In this document: positions 24,277-32,225 of the stretch, one piece after another
Position numbering within the stretch: position 1 is the first letter of the stretch
Layout: every line of letters begins with the position of its first letter
NCBI GenBank assembly: GCA_003862195.1
Contig: QOUO01000018.1
Coordinates: 1 to 37,137, forward strand
Reading direction: 5' to 3'
Source: Coriobacteriaceae bacterium
GTDB lineage: Bacteria > Actinomycetota > Coriobacteriia > Coriobacteriales > Atopobiaceae
Length of the DNA stretch: 37,137 nucleotides
The notes under the pieces: generated by a model
Told to the model about the DNA's origin: nothing
Database searches by the model: none
Seen by the model: the letters and a program-made list of their open reading frames with translations, nothing else
Translations under genes and position numbers: made by a program

Positions 24277-25337
24277 GGCACAGAACCCCTGGCTCGTTAC
24301 GAAGGGCCGCAACGAACGCGGGGTTCTGTGCGGGACCGAGGGGCCCGATGCGGGTTTGGAAGGGTTCTGTACCAGACGTCACGACCGGCCGAATTTGAGG
24401 TAAGCCCCCTACCTGGCATTTCTTGTTGATTGGCGACTTCGACCTGACACAGAAACCGGGCTTCATTGCGAGCGCGTGGTACAGAACCGCCTGGTCCTGG
24501 CAGGGCATCACCCCAGGCGGCACAGAACCCAACGAATCTCGCGAGGGCCCGCAAGGAACTCCTGGTTCTGTACAACACTGCAAGACCACCTGATACAGAA
24601 CCCCTGACTCCTTGCAAGTCGTAGCAATGAGCACGGGGTTCTGTGCGGGACCGAGGGGCCCGATGCGGGTTTGGGAGGGTTCTGTACCAGGTGTCGGTCG
24701 TAGCGGCTTCAGACACGCCCGCCCCACCTGCGATCATACGTTTCTCAACCACAAGGCCTGGCACAGAACCCCAGTGACCTTGCAGAGCGGTGGTACAGAA
24801 CTGTCCGCTTTTGGAGGATGGGTCTCCGAGATGGCACAGAACCCAGGAATCCTCGCGTGGCGCAGCAAGGATCGCCGGGTTCTGTGCACCATTCCCTGGG
24901 AGCCGTGCACAGAACCCACCCCACGTTTCAACTCGTCGCAAAGAGCGGAGGGTTCTGTACGCGCCGAGACGGCCCATTGCGGCTTCGGAGGGGTTCTGTA
25001 CCATTCGGCAGTCGCGATGTCCTTTGGGGCAGCCGCCTCACCAGCGATCATATGTTTCTCAACCATATAGCCTGGCACAGAACCCTCGCGTCCTTGCAAC
25101 AAGGTGGTACAGAACCCGTCTCGACTGGCAACGGGTCAGTCAGGGTGACACAGAACCCAAGGCTTCCTACGCGATGTGGCAGGAATCGTTGGGTTCTGTG
25201 CGGACTTTCGCGGACGTCGTGAGCGCGCTGGCACAGATCCCACAGTTCGTTGCCCGGTGCCGTAACGAACGTTGGGTTCTGTGCACGAGCCGCAGCGCTA
25301 GGCCAGCGTGCTCGGCATTTCGTTGGGTTCTGTGCAC
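24277..25337 (+). repeat. Palindrome array C: about three 315-bp higher-order repeats
   Basis: Corresponding first palindromes begin at 24277, 24592, 24907 and 25230. Each period contains: palindrome 1 (56 bp), a single right arm, a linker with GATCATAYGTTTCTCAACCA (24735 and 25050), two left half units, and palindrome 2 (24833-24888 and 25147-25201). A 56-bp block at 24320-24375 recurs at 24635-24690 with one mismatch. Inner stems vary in a paired way (ATCCT/AGGAT versus TTCCT/AGGAA; CGTT/AACG versus CTTGC/GCAA). The array fills the gap between the convergent aminopeptidase and hydrolase genes and runs in the aminopeptidase's direction. Frames across it contain only repeat translations. Confidence 0.9.
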
Positions 25338-25385
25338 TTGCGGTCGCGCCGCAGCCGCTGGCGCCGCGGCCGCCGGCGTCGCCGC

Positions 25386-26327
25386 CTACTCGTGCTGCTC
25401 CATGAAGCGCTCCACGCACGCGTTGTACTCGTCCTTGCACTCGACGTGGGCGTTGTGCGTCGCACCCTTGAAGAGCTCCCACTCGCAGTTGGGGATGCGG
25501 TCCACCACCTGCTTCGCGATGTAGGGCGTGCACTCGTCCGCGCCGCCGGAGGTGTAGAGCGTCGGGATCTCGATCTTGTAGAGGTCGTCCGTTATGTCCC
25601 AGTGGCTGAGCTTGCCGGTGACCACGAATTCGCTCTTGCCCTGCATGAAGTGGTAGAGCTCGTCGCCAGGCTCGTCCGCGGGGCGCACGTACTTGGGGTC
25701 GAGCTCGCTGTCGAGCTGCTTCTGCACGTGGCGGCGGTAGTACTCGTTGGACGCCGCGACCACCTCGGGGCGCGTGTAGTCGCCGTCGCGGTCGGCTTGC
25801 TCCAGGGCCTCGCGCATCTCCTTGGGCAGGTAGCTACGCAGACGGATCGCCTCCTCCAGCCACAGGTCGAGCGACGCCGGTCCCGACGCTACGACCATGC
25901 TCGCGACGCCCGCCGGCAGGTGGGTCGCGTACTGCATTGCGAGCATGCCGCCCCACGACTGCCCAAGCAGGTGCACGTGGTCGAGCCCCAGCGCCTCGCG
26001 CACGCAGACGAGCTCCTCCTCCGCAAACTCCGCGCTCCACTTGTCGTACAGCGGCGGGCACGGCGACTTTCCGCAGCCCAGCGCGTCGTAGTAGATGACG
26101 GCGCGCCCGTACTTCTCCGCAATGCCATCGAGCGACGTTATGTAATAGTGCGCCGCGCCGGGGCCACCGTGGATCGCGAGCAGCGGCAGCTTGCCCGGCT
26201 CGCACTCGCCCACGATCCGGTAATAGGTCTGGTAGCCGGCAAACGGCACGTAGCCCTCGCGAATGCGCGGCGCGGGCGCGCCGGCCGTGCGCGACGCCTC
26301 GCTTGTGGTGGTGTCCTTGGTGCTCAT
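25386..26327 (-). CDS. Alpha/beta hydrolase, proline iminopeptidase-like (peptidase family S33)
   Basis: The 313-residue protein is a probable proline-specific aminopeptidase of the PIP/tricorn-interacting-factor-F1 group. The oxyanion segment is HGGPG (53-57). The nucleophile is S124 in GQSWGG. D264 is in SGGADECTP and the His is probably H291 in GATHNAHVE. A helical cap lies at about 150-240. Other S33 enzymes, including amino-acid amidases and N-acyl hydrolases, share these marks, so substrate is tentative. Start ATG 26327 has GGGGGA eight bases upstream; ATG 26333 is too close to it and longer frames are unsupported. It is divergent from the LtaS-like gene, with a dispersed-motif copy (26365) in the shared 172-bp region. 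Confidence 0.85.
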   Translation of the reverse strand: MSTKDTTTSEASRTAGAPAPRIREGYVPFAGYQTYYRIVGECEPGKLPLLAIHGGPGAAHYYITSLDGIAEKYGRAVIYYDALGCGKSPCPPLYDKWSAEFAEEELVCVREALGLDHVHLLGQSWGGMLAMQYATHLPAGVASMVVASGPASLDLWLEEAIRLRSYLPKEMREALEQADRDGDYTRPEVVAASNEYYRRHVQKQLDSELDPKYVRPADEPGDELYHFMQGKSEFVVTGKLSHWDITDDLYKIEIPTLYTSGGADECTPYIAKQVVDRIPNCEWELFKGATHNAHVECKDEYNACVERFMEQHE

Positions 26328-26499
26328 GTGCATATCCCCCGTTCCTGAATGCGCAGGACCTCGCGGGCGAGAAGCCCAATCCTGCGTAGTTGGGCCACAG
26401 TTTCGTATCGTTTGTCTGTTGATATTAGCGCTCCGCATGAACCCAAACTTGGCCGTATCTATACTGCAACCTGTATGTTTCGAGTCGTCTAGGAGAATC

Positions 26500-29013
26500 A
26501 TGTCTGCATCAAGCGTTCTGTTTGCGGTGGTCTCGTTCGCAACCGCCATCGCAGTGATCTGTCTGTGCATACGCTGGCGGCGTCTAAGTGCCACGGAGGG
26601 GTATCGGAGGCTCTCCGCTAGTACCTATGTCTGGGCCCTCTCCTATGCAATACTTCCCATCGCGCTGGGCGTCCTGTGCCTGATGGGCTACTACAAGGGA
26701 AGCCCGCTCGCGCCGTTTTTGCTAGCGGCGGCCGTGTTCGTGTGCGTGATGGGCACGCTTCACCGCGAGAACGGCAAGACGTTCCTGCGCACGGTGCGCG
26801 ACTTTGTGGGCGCGTACGCCCCCAGGGGAAGCAGGCCGCACTGGCCCAAGGCTCCCAAGTTCATGTCCAAGCGCTCCGCAAAGCACCGCGAGCGCCGCGA
26901 GGCCCGCGCGGAAGCCAAGCGCAAGAAGGCCGAGGCCGCGGCGGCCGCGGGCAAGCAGCCCAGCCGCCTCTCCACGTGGGCGCACCAGACGCTCGCGCCG
27001 TGGGCCAAGACCGACTTCGTGCGCCTGTGCGTGGCGGCGCTGTTTGCCTTCATCTCGCTCGAGATCTGCTGGCACATCAACCTTCTTACCATGAACTTCC
27101 TGAGCCGCCTGATCGACTGGGCCATGATCCTGTTCGCGATGACCGCGCTGTACTTCCTCTTCCAGCGTCGCAGCTGGGGCGCCGTCGCGGTGGCCGTCGC
27201 GTGCTTTGTCCTGGGCGTTGTCGAGTACTTCGTCGTGGTGCTCAAGGGCTCCGTCATCCAGGCGGGCGACATCTACGCACTGGGCACGGCGGCTGCGGTC
27301 TCGGACGGCCTGCGCTTCGACTTTGGCGGCACGGTGCTCCTGGGCGCCGCGGCGCTCGACCTGTCGCTCCTCGCGCTCGGCCGCATCAGCCCGCGCGTGA
27401 GCAACGCGGCGGCCGGCCTCGACTCCGCCAAGGAGGTCGAGCCCGACACCTATGCCAGCACAAAGGCCGCCGCAAGCGAGGCCACGGGCGAGAAGAACGC
27501 GGCCCCGTCGCAGCAGGCATCTGCCAGCCAGGACGCCGCGGCCGGCGCCACGGGCAGCAAGCCCAAGGCCGCCCGCAAGCCCCGAAGGGTCGCGCGCGTG
27601 GCCATCAACGTACTTCTCGCCGTGGTGTGCGCGACGGGCGCGTGGGGGTCCACGCACCTGGCGTACGCGTGGACGCAGCTTCTGGGCACCAAGTTCTGGC
27701 AGCCGGTCATCGCGTACTCCGACCACGGCTTTTTGACCAGCTTCTTCAGCATGTGGTACGGCATGCCGATCGAGGTCCCCAAGGGCTACACCACGGCCAA
27801 GGCCAAGAAGATCGAGAAGACGCTCGCCAAGGAGTACGACAGCTCCGACGCCGCGAAGACGTACAAGACGGCCAGCAAGCAGTTCAACCAGGTAAAGCCA
27901 ACCGTCATCTTCGTGCAGAACGAGACGTTCTCGGACCTGTCGAAGTTTTATGACCTGGGCTACACCGGCTACACCGGCCCGGAGTACTTCAACTCCATCA
28001 GCGACGCGCTCGCGCGCGGCACGCTCGACGTGTCCGTTGTGGGCGGCGGCACCTGCAACTCCGAGTTCGAGTTCCTGACCGGCAACTCCATGGCGTACGT
28101 GGGCACCGGCAAGTACCCGTACAACCTGTACAACTTCTCCAACGTGAACAGCCTCGCCAAGCAGTTCAAGGCGCTGGGCTACGGCACCATCGCCATCCAT
28201 CCAAACGTCCCCAGCAACTGGAACCGCGACAAGGTGTACCCGCAACTGGGCTTTGACCAGTTCCTGAGCATCAGCGACTTCGAGGGCGCGCCCGTGTTCC
28301 ACAACGGCGTGACCGACCTCTCCACGTACCAGAAGATGCTCGACCTCATAAAGGCATCCGACAAGCCGCTCTTCCTGACCGACATCACGATGCAGAACCA
28401 CACCGGCTACGACACCGGCAACATCCCGGCGGACCGCCTGACCAACTACCAGCTCAAGAACGTCAACGCGTACGAGAACGCTGAGTTCAACGAGTACGTG
28501 AGCTGCATCAAGGCGTCCGACGAGGACCTGAAGGTCTTCATGCAGGAGCTGCGCCAGCTGGACAAGCCCGTCGTGCTCGTGTTCTACGGCGACCACCAGC
28601 CCAACATCAGCTCCAACTACCTTAACGACGCCGTGTACCCCAACGAGGACTCCAGCTCGCTTTCCCATCAGCTGCGCACGTTCAAGACCCAGTACCTCAT
28701 CTGGGCAAACTACGACGTGGCCGGCACCCCCGCCACCAGCACCAACAAGGAGATTAGCCTCAGCTACCTGAGCAGCTACATGATGGAGCTGATCGGCGCG
28801 CCGCTGACCAACCACCAGAAGGCCAACCTGCAGACCGCGCTCAAGATGCCGGAGCTCACGCTCATGGGCTACTCTGACACCAACGGCAACTGGAAGGAGA
28901 CCTCCACGGACCTCACGGAGGCCACCGTGAGCGGCAGCTCCGACGCAGCCAAGGCCTACCGCGACCTCGACATGGTGCAGTACCTGGAGTTTGGCTCCAA
29001 GGTCAAGCACTAG
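26500..29013 (+). CDS. LTA synthase-like membrane sulfatase-fold phosphoglycerol transferase
   Basis: The 837-residue protein has an N-terminal membrane part and a C-terminal extracellular sulfatase-fold domain from about 465. Candidate catalytic and metal residues match S. aureus LtaS (E255, T300, D475, H476): E475 in QNETFSD, T518 in GGGTCNSEFEFLTG, and D698-H699 in YGDHQP. Membrane segments are visible near 5-22, 43-65, 70-88, 172-190, 203-222, 227-248, 278-296 and 366-385. A long basic, helical cytoplasmic insert lies at 90-170, and an Ala/Ser-rich linker at 300-365 contains the motif-encoded TGEKN; both are unusual beside the five-helix LtaS. ATG 26500 follows AGGAG. It leads a probable operon with the YfhO-like and CsbB-like genes. 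The exact polymer is unknown. Confidence 0.85.
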   Translation: MSASSVLFAVVSFATAIAVICLCIRWRRLSATEGYRRLSASTYVWALSYAILPIALGVLCLMGYYKGSPLAPFLLAAAVFVCVMGTLHRENGKTFLRTVRDFVGAYAPRGSRPHWPKAPKFMSKRSAKHRERREARAEAKRKKAEAAAAAGKQPSRLSTWAHQTLAPWAKTDFVRLCVAALFAFISLEICWHINLLTMNFLSRLIDWAMILFAMTALYFLFQRRSWGAVAVAVACFVLGVVEYFVVVLKGSVIQAGDIYALGTAAAVSDGLRFDFGGTVLLGAAALDLSLLALGRISPRVSNAAAGLDSAKEVEPDTYASTKAAASEATGEKNAAPSQQASASQDAAAGATGSKPKAARKPRRVARVAINVLLAVVCATGAWGSTHLAYAWTQLLGTKFWQPVIAYSDHGFLTSFFSMWYGMPIEVPKGYTTAKAKKIEKTLAKEYDSSDAAKTYKTASKQFNQVKPTVIFVQNETFSDLSKFYDLGYTGYTGPEYFNSISDALARGTLDVSVVGGGTCNSEFEFLTGNSMAYVGTGKYPYNLYNFSNVNSLAKQFKALGYGTIAIHPNVPSNWNRDKVYPQLGFDQFLSISDFEGAPVFHNGVTDLSTYQKMLDLIKASDKPLFLTDITMQNHTGYDTGNIPADRLTNYQLKNVNAYENAEFNEYVSCIKASDEDLKVFMQELRQLDKPVVLVFYGDHQPNISSNYLNDAVYPNEDSSSLSHQLRTFKTQYLIWANYDVAGTPATSTNKEISLSYLSSYMMELIGAPLTNHQKANLQTALKMPELTLMGYSDTNGNWKETSTDLTEATVSGSSDAAKAYRDLDMVQYLEFGSKVKH

Positions 29014-29043
29014 CCACCACAGCCGCCTAAAGACAGACGCAAG

Positions 29044-31065
29044 ATGACGTCCACAACGGACACGCAACGCAAGGCCGCCCCCCGCATGCAGAAGCGCGTG
29101 CGGGGGGCGGCCCGCGCCGTTAGGGGCGATCTTCTCCCCCGGCTCCTCCCCCGAATCGCGCCGTGCCTCGCCATCGTGGCGGTGACCGCGCTCATGGTGG
29201 GCATCCAGGCGGGCGAGAAGAGCGTGCTCATTGGCACGGACACCACCTTTCACTTCCAGCGCTTCTACGACGCGTACATGCAGCTGCGCACGGGCAGGTT
29301 CAGCTGGTTCCAGACCAACTTCGGCTTCCAGCAGTGCGGCCGCGTGGTCAACGCCGTGTACGGCCCGCTCTTCGCGTACCTGATGGGCGCTGTGCTTCTG
29401 GCGTCCGGCACGTGGCTGCGCTTCCAGATCGTGGTCAACGCAGCCGCCTACCTGCTCTGCGGTCTCGGCATGTACGCCTTCTGCCGGCGCGCCCAGGAGG
29501 CGAGCCTTGCATCTGCCTGCGCGACGCGCGGCATGTCATACGCGGGCGAGAAGGACGGCCCCCTCGCCCCGCGCGCGGTGTCCGTGCGACGCATCGTTGC
29601 GTGCGCCGTCGCCATCGCCTACATGTGCGTGGGCTGGGAGGCCCGCTGGCAGACCAACTCCAACATGGGCGCCTGGGGAGCGATCCTGGCCCCCTACCTT
29701 GGGCTTGTCTGCGTGAGGATGCTGGTGCCCGGCACGCGCCGCCGCGACGTTCCGGCCAGCGGGCGCCACACGGGCACCCGCCCGCGCGTGGGCGTGCTGA
29801 GCCTCGCGCTGGTGGTGGCGGTCATGGCGCAGATCCACCTGATGAGCTGCGCCATGTTCCTGCTGGTGCTTGTGCCGTTCTGGGTGCTGGGCATGGTGCG
29901 CGCCACGCGCCCCGGCGAGCGCCGCGACATGCTCCTGCGCACGCTGGCTGCGGCGGGCGTGGCCCTGGTGCTCACGGCGGACGTGTGGGCCGGCCTGGCG
30001 GAACTCATGCTCAAGAACCACACGGCTCAGCCCGTGGGCATGATGCTGGGGGCGGGCGCCCTCGGCCTTGACCTGGGGCTCTTCTCCAAACTGACCATCG
30101 GAATCCTGCCGCTTGCGCTGCTGGCCGTCGCCCTCGCGTGGGCGTGGCGCCGCCACGACGCCGTGGCGCTGCCGCTCGCGGCCGTGGGCGCCGCATTCCT
30201 GCTGGTTTCCAGCCGGCTCGTGCCGTGGGATGCCATCGGCCTGGCCGCGCCCGCGCTCACGCACACGATCCAGTTCCCCGTGAGGCTCACGGCCATGGCG
30301 TACCCGCTGCTGTTTGCGGCGCTCGCCGTGGCACTGGGCAGCCTGGCGACGCAGCCCGAGGCCACGCCGGCACAGCCCGCCGCGGGCGAGAAGCCCGCGC
30401 GTCCCGCGCTTCTCCCCCACCTCACGCGCCCGCGCCTCGCGCTCGCGGCGTCGCTTGCGCTTGCCTTTGCCGCGGTGGTGGCGCAGGCGGGCTGCGTGGC
30501 GTGGATGTCGCGCGCGTTCCACGAGGACTTCTCGTACGCCCAGAATGTCATGTACCTGACGGACGCCTCCGTGGCGGACCTCAAGCGCGCGGCCGCCACG
30601 GGCGAGCCGGGCCGGCTCATGGGCATGATATCCAAGCGCACGCCCGACTACCTGCCCAACCACAACCTGACGGACGCCCACGGCCTTTCCGCCCAGTACC
30701 AGGTGGAGGTCCTGGGCGCGCACGTGACGGGCGCGTTTGGCCACAGGGTTCTGGCCGATGGCGGGCTCGAGCTCACGTGGAGGCAGGATGGCGACGCGCG
30801 CGTGCGCGTGCCCGTCATCACGTACACACAGAGCCAGGTCACCGTAAACGGGAGGCGCGTCGCGGCAGACAAGCTCAAGGTTGACCGCATCGGCATGCCC
30901 ACGGTGCGGGGCCGCAAGGGCACCAACACGCTGGTCCTGCGCTTCCAACCCAGCGCGGCAACGTGCGCGTTGCTTGTGATTTCTATAGTCGCGTGGGTCG
31001 CGCTCGCCATTGACGCTACCATACGGTTGCTTAAAAGCCGTATGTCTATTCGTAATCGTGCGTAG
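29044..31065 (+). CDS. YfhO-like GT-C-type multipass membrane protein
   Basis: The 673-residue protein has roughly 11-13 hydrophobic helices. A first extracellular loop (about 62-95) reads GTDTTFHFQRFYDAY and then GRFSWF. The Asp (D66) plus H..R pattern right after helix 1 is the hallmark of GT-C sugar transferases that use lipid-phosphate sugars. B. subtilis YfhO, which adds GlcNAc to lipoteichoic acid, is the closest functional model I can name, although it is longer. The C-terminal region after about 500 is soluble and beta-rich. ATG 29044 lies 30 bp after the LtaS-like stop; the ribosome binding site is weak. Three GGGCGAGAAG copies encode AGEK (29211, 29544, 30384), and two reversed copies are also present. 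Confidence 0.65.
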   Translation: MTSTTDTQRKAAPRMQKRVRGAARAVRGDLLPRLLPRIAPCLAIVAVTALMVGIQAGEKSVLIGTDTTFHFQRFYDAYMQLRTGRFSWFQTNFGFQQCGRVVNAVYGPLFAYLMGAVLLASGTWLRFQIVVNAAAYLLCGLGMYAFCRRAQEASLASACATRGMSYAGEKDGPLAPRAVSVRRIVACAVAIAYMCVGWEARWQTNSNMGAWGAILAPYLGLVCVRMLVPGTRRRDVPASGRHTGTRPRVGVLSLALVVAVMAQIHLMSCAMFLLVLVPFWVLGMVRATRPGERRDMLLRTLAAAGVALVLTADVWAGLAELMLKNHTAQPVGMMLGAGALGLDLGLFSKLTIGILPLALLAVALAWAWRRHDAVALPLAAVGAAFLLVSSRLVPWDAIGLAAPALTHTIQFPVRLTAMAYPLLFAALAVALGSLATQPEATPAQPAAGEKPARPALLPHLTRPRLALAASLALAFAAVVAQAGCVAWMSRAFHEDFSYAQNVMYLTDASVADLKRAAATGEPGRLMGMISKRTPDYLPNHNLTDAHGLSAQYQVEVLGAHVTGAFGHRVLADGGLELTWRQDGDARVRVPVITYTQSQVTVNGRRVAADKLKVDRIGMPTVRGRKGTNTLVLRFQPSAATCALLVISIVAWVALAIDATIRLLKSRMSIRNRA

Positions 31066-31131
31066 CGGCCGCGGCCCCGCACACCCAAGCCTGGTGCCAC
31101 AACCAGACGCCGAACTGAGGAGAGTCAAACC

Positions 31132-32064
31132 ATGTGCAAGGTCCTTTCCGTCATCGTGCCGTGCTATTTTGAGCAGGAGTGCGTCCCCAAGTTCTACGAG
31201 GCCATGCAGGCCGTGGCGCCGCAGCTCAAGGGAATCGAGCTGGAATATTGGTTCGTGAACGACGGCTCCACGGACGGCACGCTGTTCCAGATGCAGAAGC
31301 TGCAGGAGCAAGACCCCGCGCACGTGCACTACGTGTCCTTCTCGCGCAACTTTGGAAAGGAAGCCGCAATGTACTGCGGCCTGCAGCGCGCCACGGGCGA
31401 CTACGTGACCGTGATGGACGCGGACCTGCAGGACCCGCCCGACCTTCTGCCCAAGATGTTCGAGTACATCGACCAGGGGTACGACTGCGTGGGCACGCGC
31501 CGCTCGGACCGCTCCGGCGAGCCGCCGCTGCGCTCGTTCCTGAGCCGCCAGTTCTACAAGCTCATCAACAAGATATCCGAGACAGAGATAGTGGATGGCG
31601 CGCGCGACTTCCGCCTGATGACCCGCCGTATGGTCGACGCGGTGCTGCAGATGTCAGAGCGCAACCGCTTTAGCAAGGGCCTCTTCAGCTGGGTCGGCTT
31701 CAAGACAATGTACATCCCCTACCACAACCGCGAGCGCGTGGCCGGCACCTCCAGCTGGAACCTGCGCAGCCTGGTGCAATACTCGTTCGAGGGGATCATC
31801 AACTTCTCAACCGCGCCGCTGGACATGGCGTTCACGGTGGGCCTGGTGCTCTCGCTCCTCGCGTTCTTGGGAATCATCTTCCTGATCGTGCGCTGGATCG
31901 TGCTGGGCCCCGTGGCGCACACCGGCCACACCGCGCTGGGCATGCTCATCCTGTTTGCGGGCGGCCTCAACCTGGAGTTCACGGGCGTCGTGGGCAAGTA
32001 CGTGGGCAAGGTCATGGGCGAGGTCAAGCAGCGCCCCGTCTACATCGTGGACCAGGAGCGCTAG
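31132..32064 (+). CDS. GT2 polyprenyl-phosphate glycosyltransferase (GtrB/CsbB/DPM1-like)
   Basis: The 310-residue protein has a cytoplasmic GT2 domain and two C-terminal membrane helices (about 230-255 and 265-290). Motifs: SVIVPCYFEQE (6-16), NDGSTDGT (43-50), FSRNFGKEAAMYCGL (70-84), the DxD-type DADLQDPP (96-103) and RVAGTSSWN. It would charge undecaprenyl phosphate with a sugar from a UDP- or GDP-sugar, for use by a GT-C enzyme outside. B. subtilis CsbB does this for LTA GlcNAc decoration with YfhO. Start ATG 31132 follows GAGGAGAG and lies 66 bp after the YfhO-like gene, so co-transcription is likely. Confidence 0.9.
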   Translation: MCKVLSVIVPCYFEQECVPKFYEAMQAVAPQLKGIELEYWFVNDGSTDGTLFQMQKLQEQDPAHVHYVSFSRNFGKEAAMYCGLQRATGDYVTVMDADLQDPPDLLPKMFEYIDQGYDCVGTRRSDRSGEPPLRSFLSRQFYKLINKISETEIVDGARDFRLMTRRMVDAVLQMSERNRFSKGLFSWVGFKTMYIPYHNRERVAGTSSWNLRSLVQYSFEGIINFSTAPLDMAFTVGLVLSLLAFLGIIFLIVRWIVLGPVAHTGHTALGMLILFAGGLNLEFTGVVGKYVGKVMGEVKQRPVYIVDQER

Positions 32065-32131
32065 GCTCGGCCCATCCCGCGCACGCGGGCGAGAAGAACG
32101 GCTCCCCTCGGCAGAAATGTGCAAGCTAGGC

Positions 32132-32168
32132 AGCGGGCGCGCTGGGCGTTGAACCCGGCGCGCCCGCT
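32132..32168 (+). terminator. Hairpin between convergent glycosyltransferase genes
   Basis: AGCGGGCGCG (32132-32141) pairs perfectly with CGCGCCCGCT (32159-32168), followed by CTTGTG. A dispersed-motif copy (32087) and two GTGCAAGCT direct repeats flank it. The T content after the stem is low, so efficiency is doubtful. Confidence 0.5.
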
Positions 32169-32225
32169 CTTGTGCGCAGATAAGTGCAAGCTTGCGGCAA
32201 CCCAGCCCGGCGACCGCCACAGCCG

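Noticed and set aside
24277-25337. CRISPR array
   Set aside because: Repeats are palindromic units in composite order with unequal spacing and diverged sequence; there are no uniform unique spacers and no cas genes.
26722-29253. Very long minus-strand open frame (843 codons) opposite the LtaS-like gene
   Set aside because: It is an antisense shadow of GC-rich coding sequence. The plus-strand gene has conserved catalytic residues. The same reasoning rejects long antisense frames over fucO, gatB/gatA, sufB and sufS.
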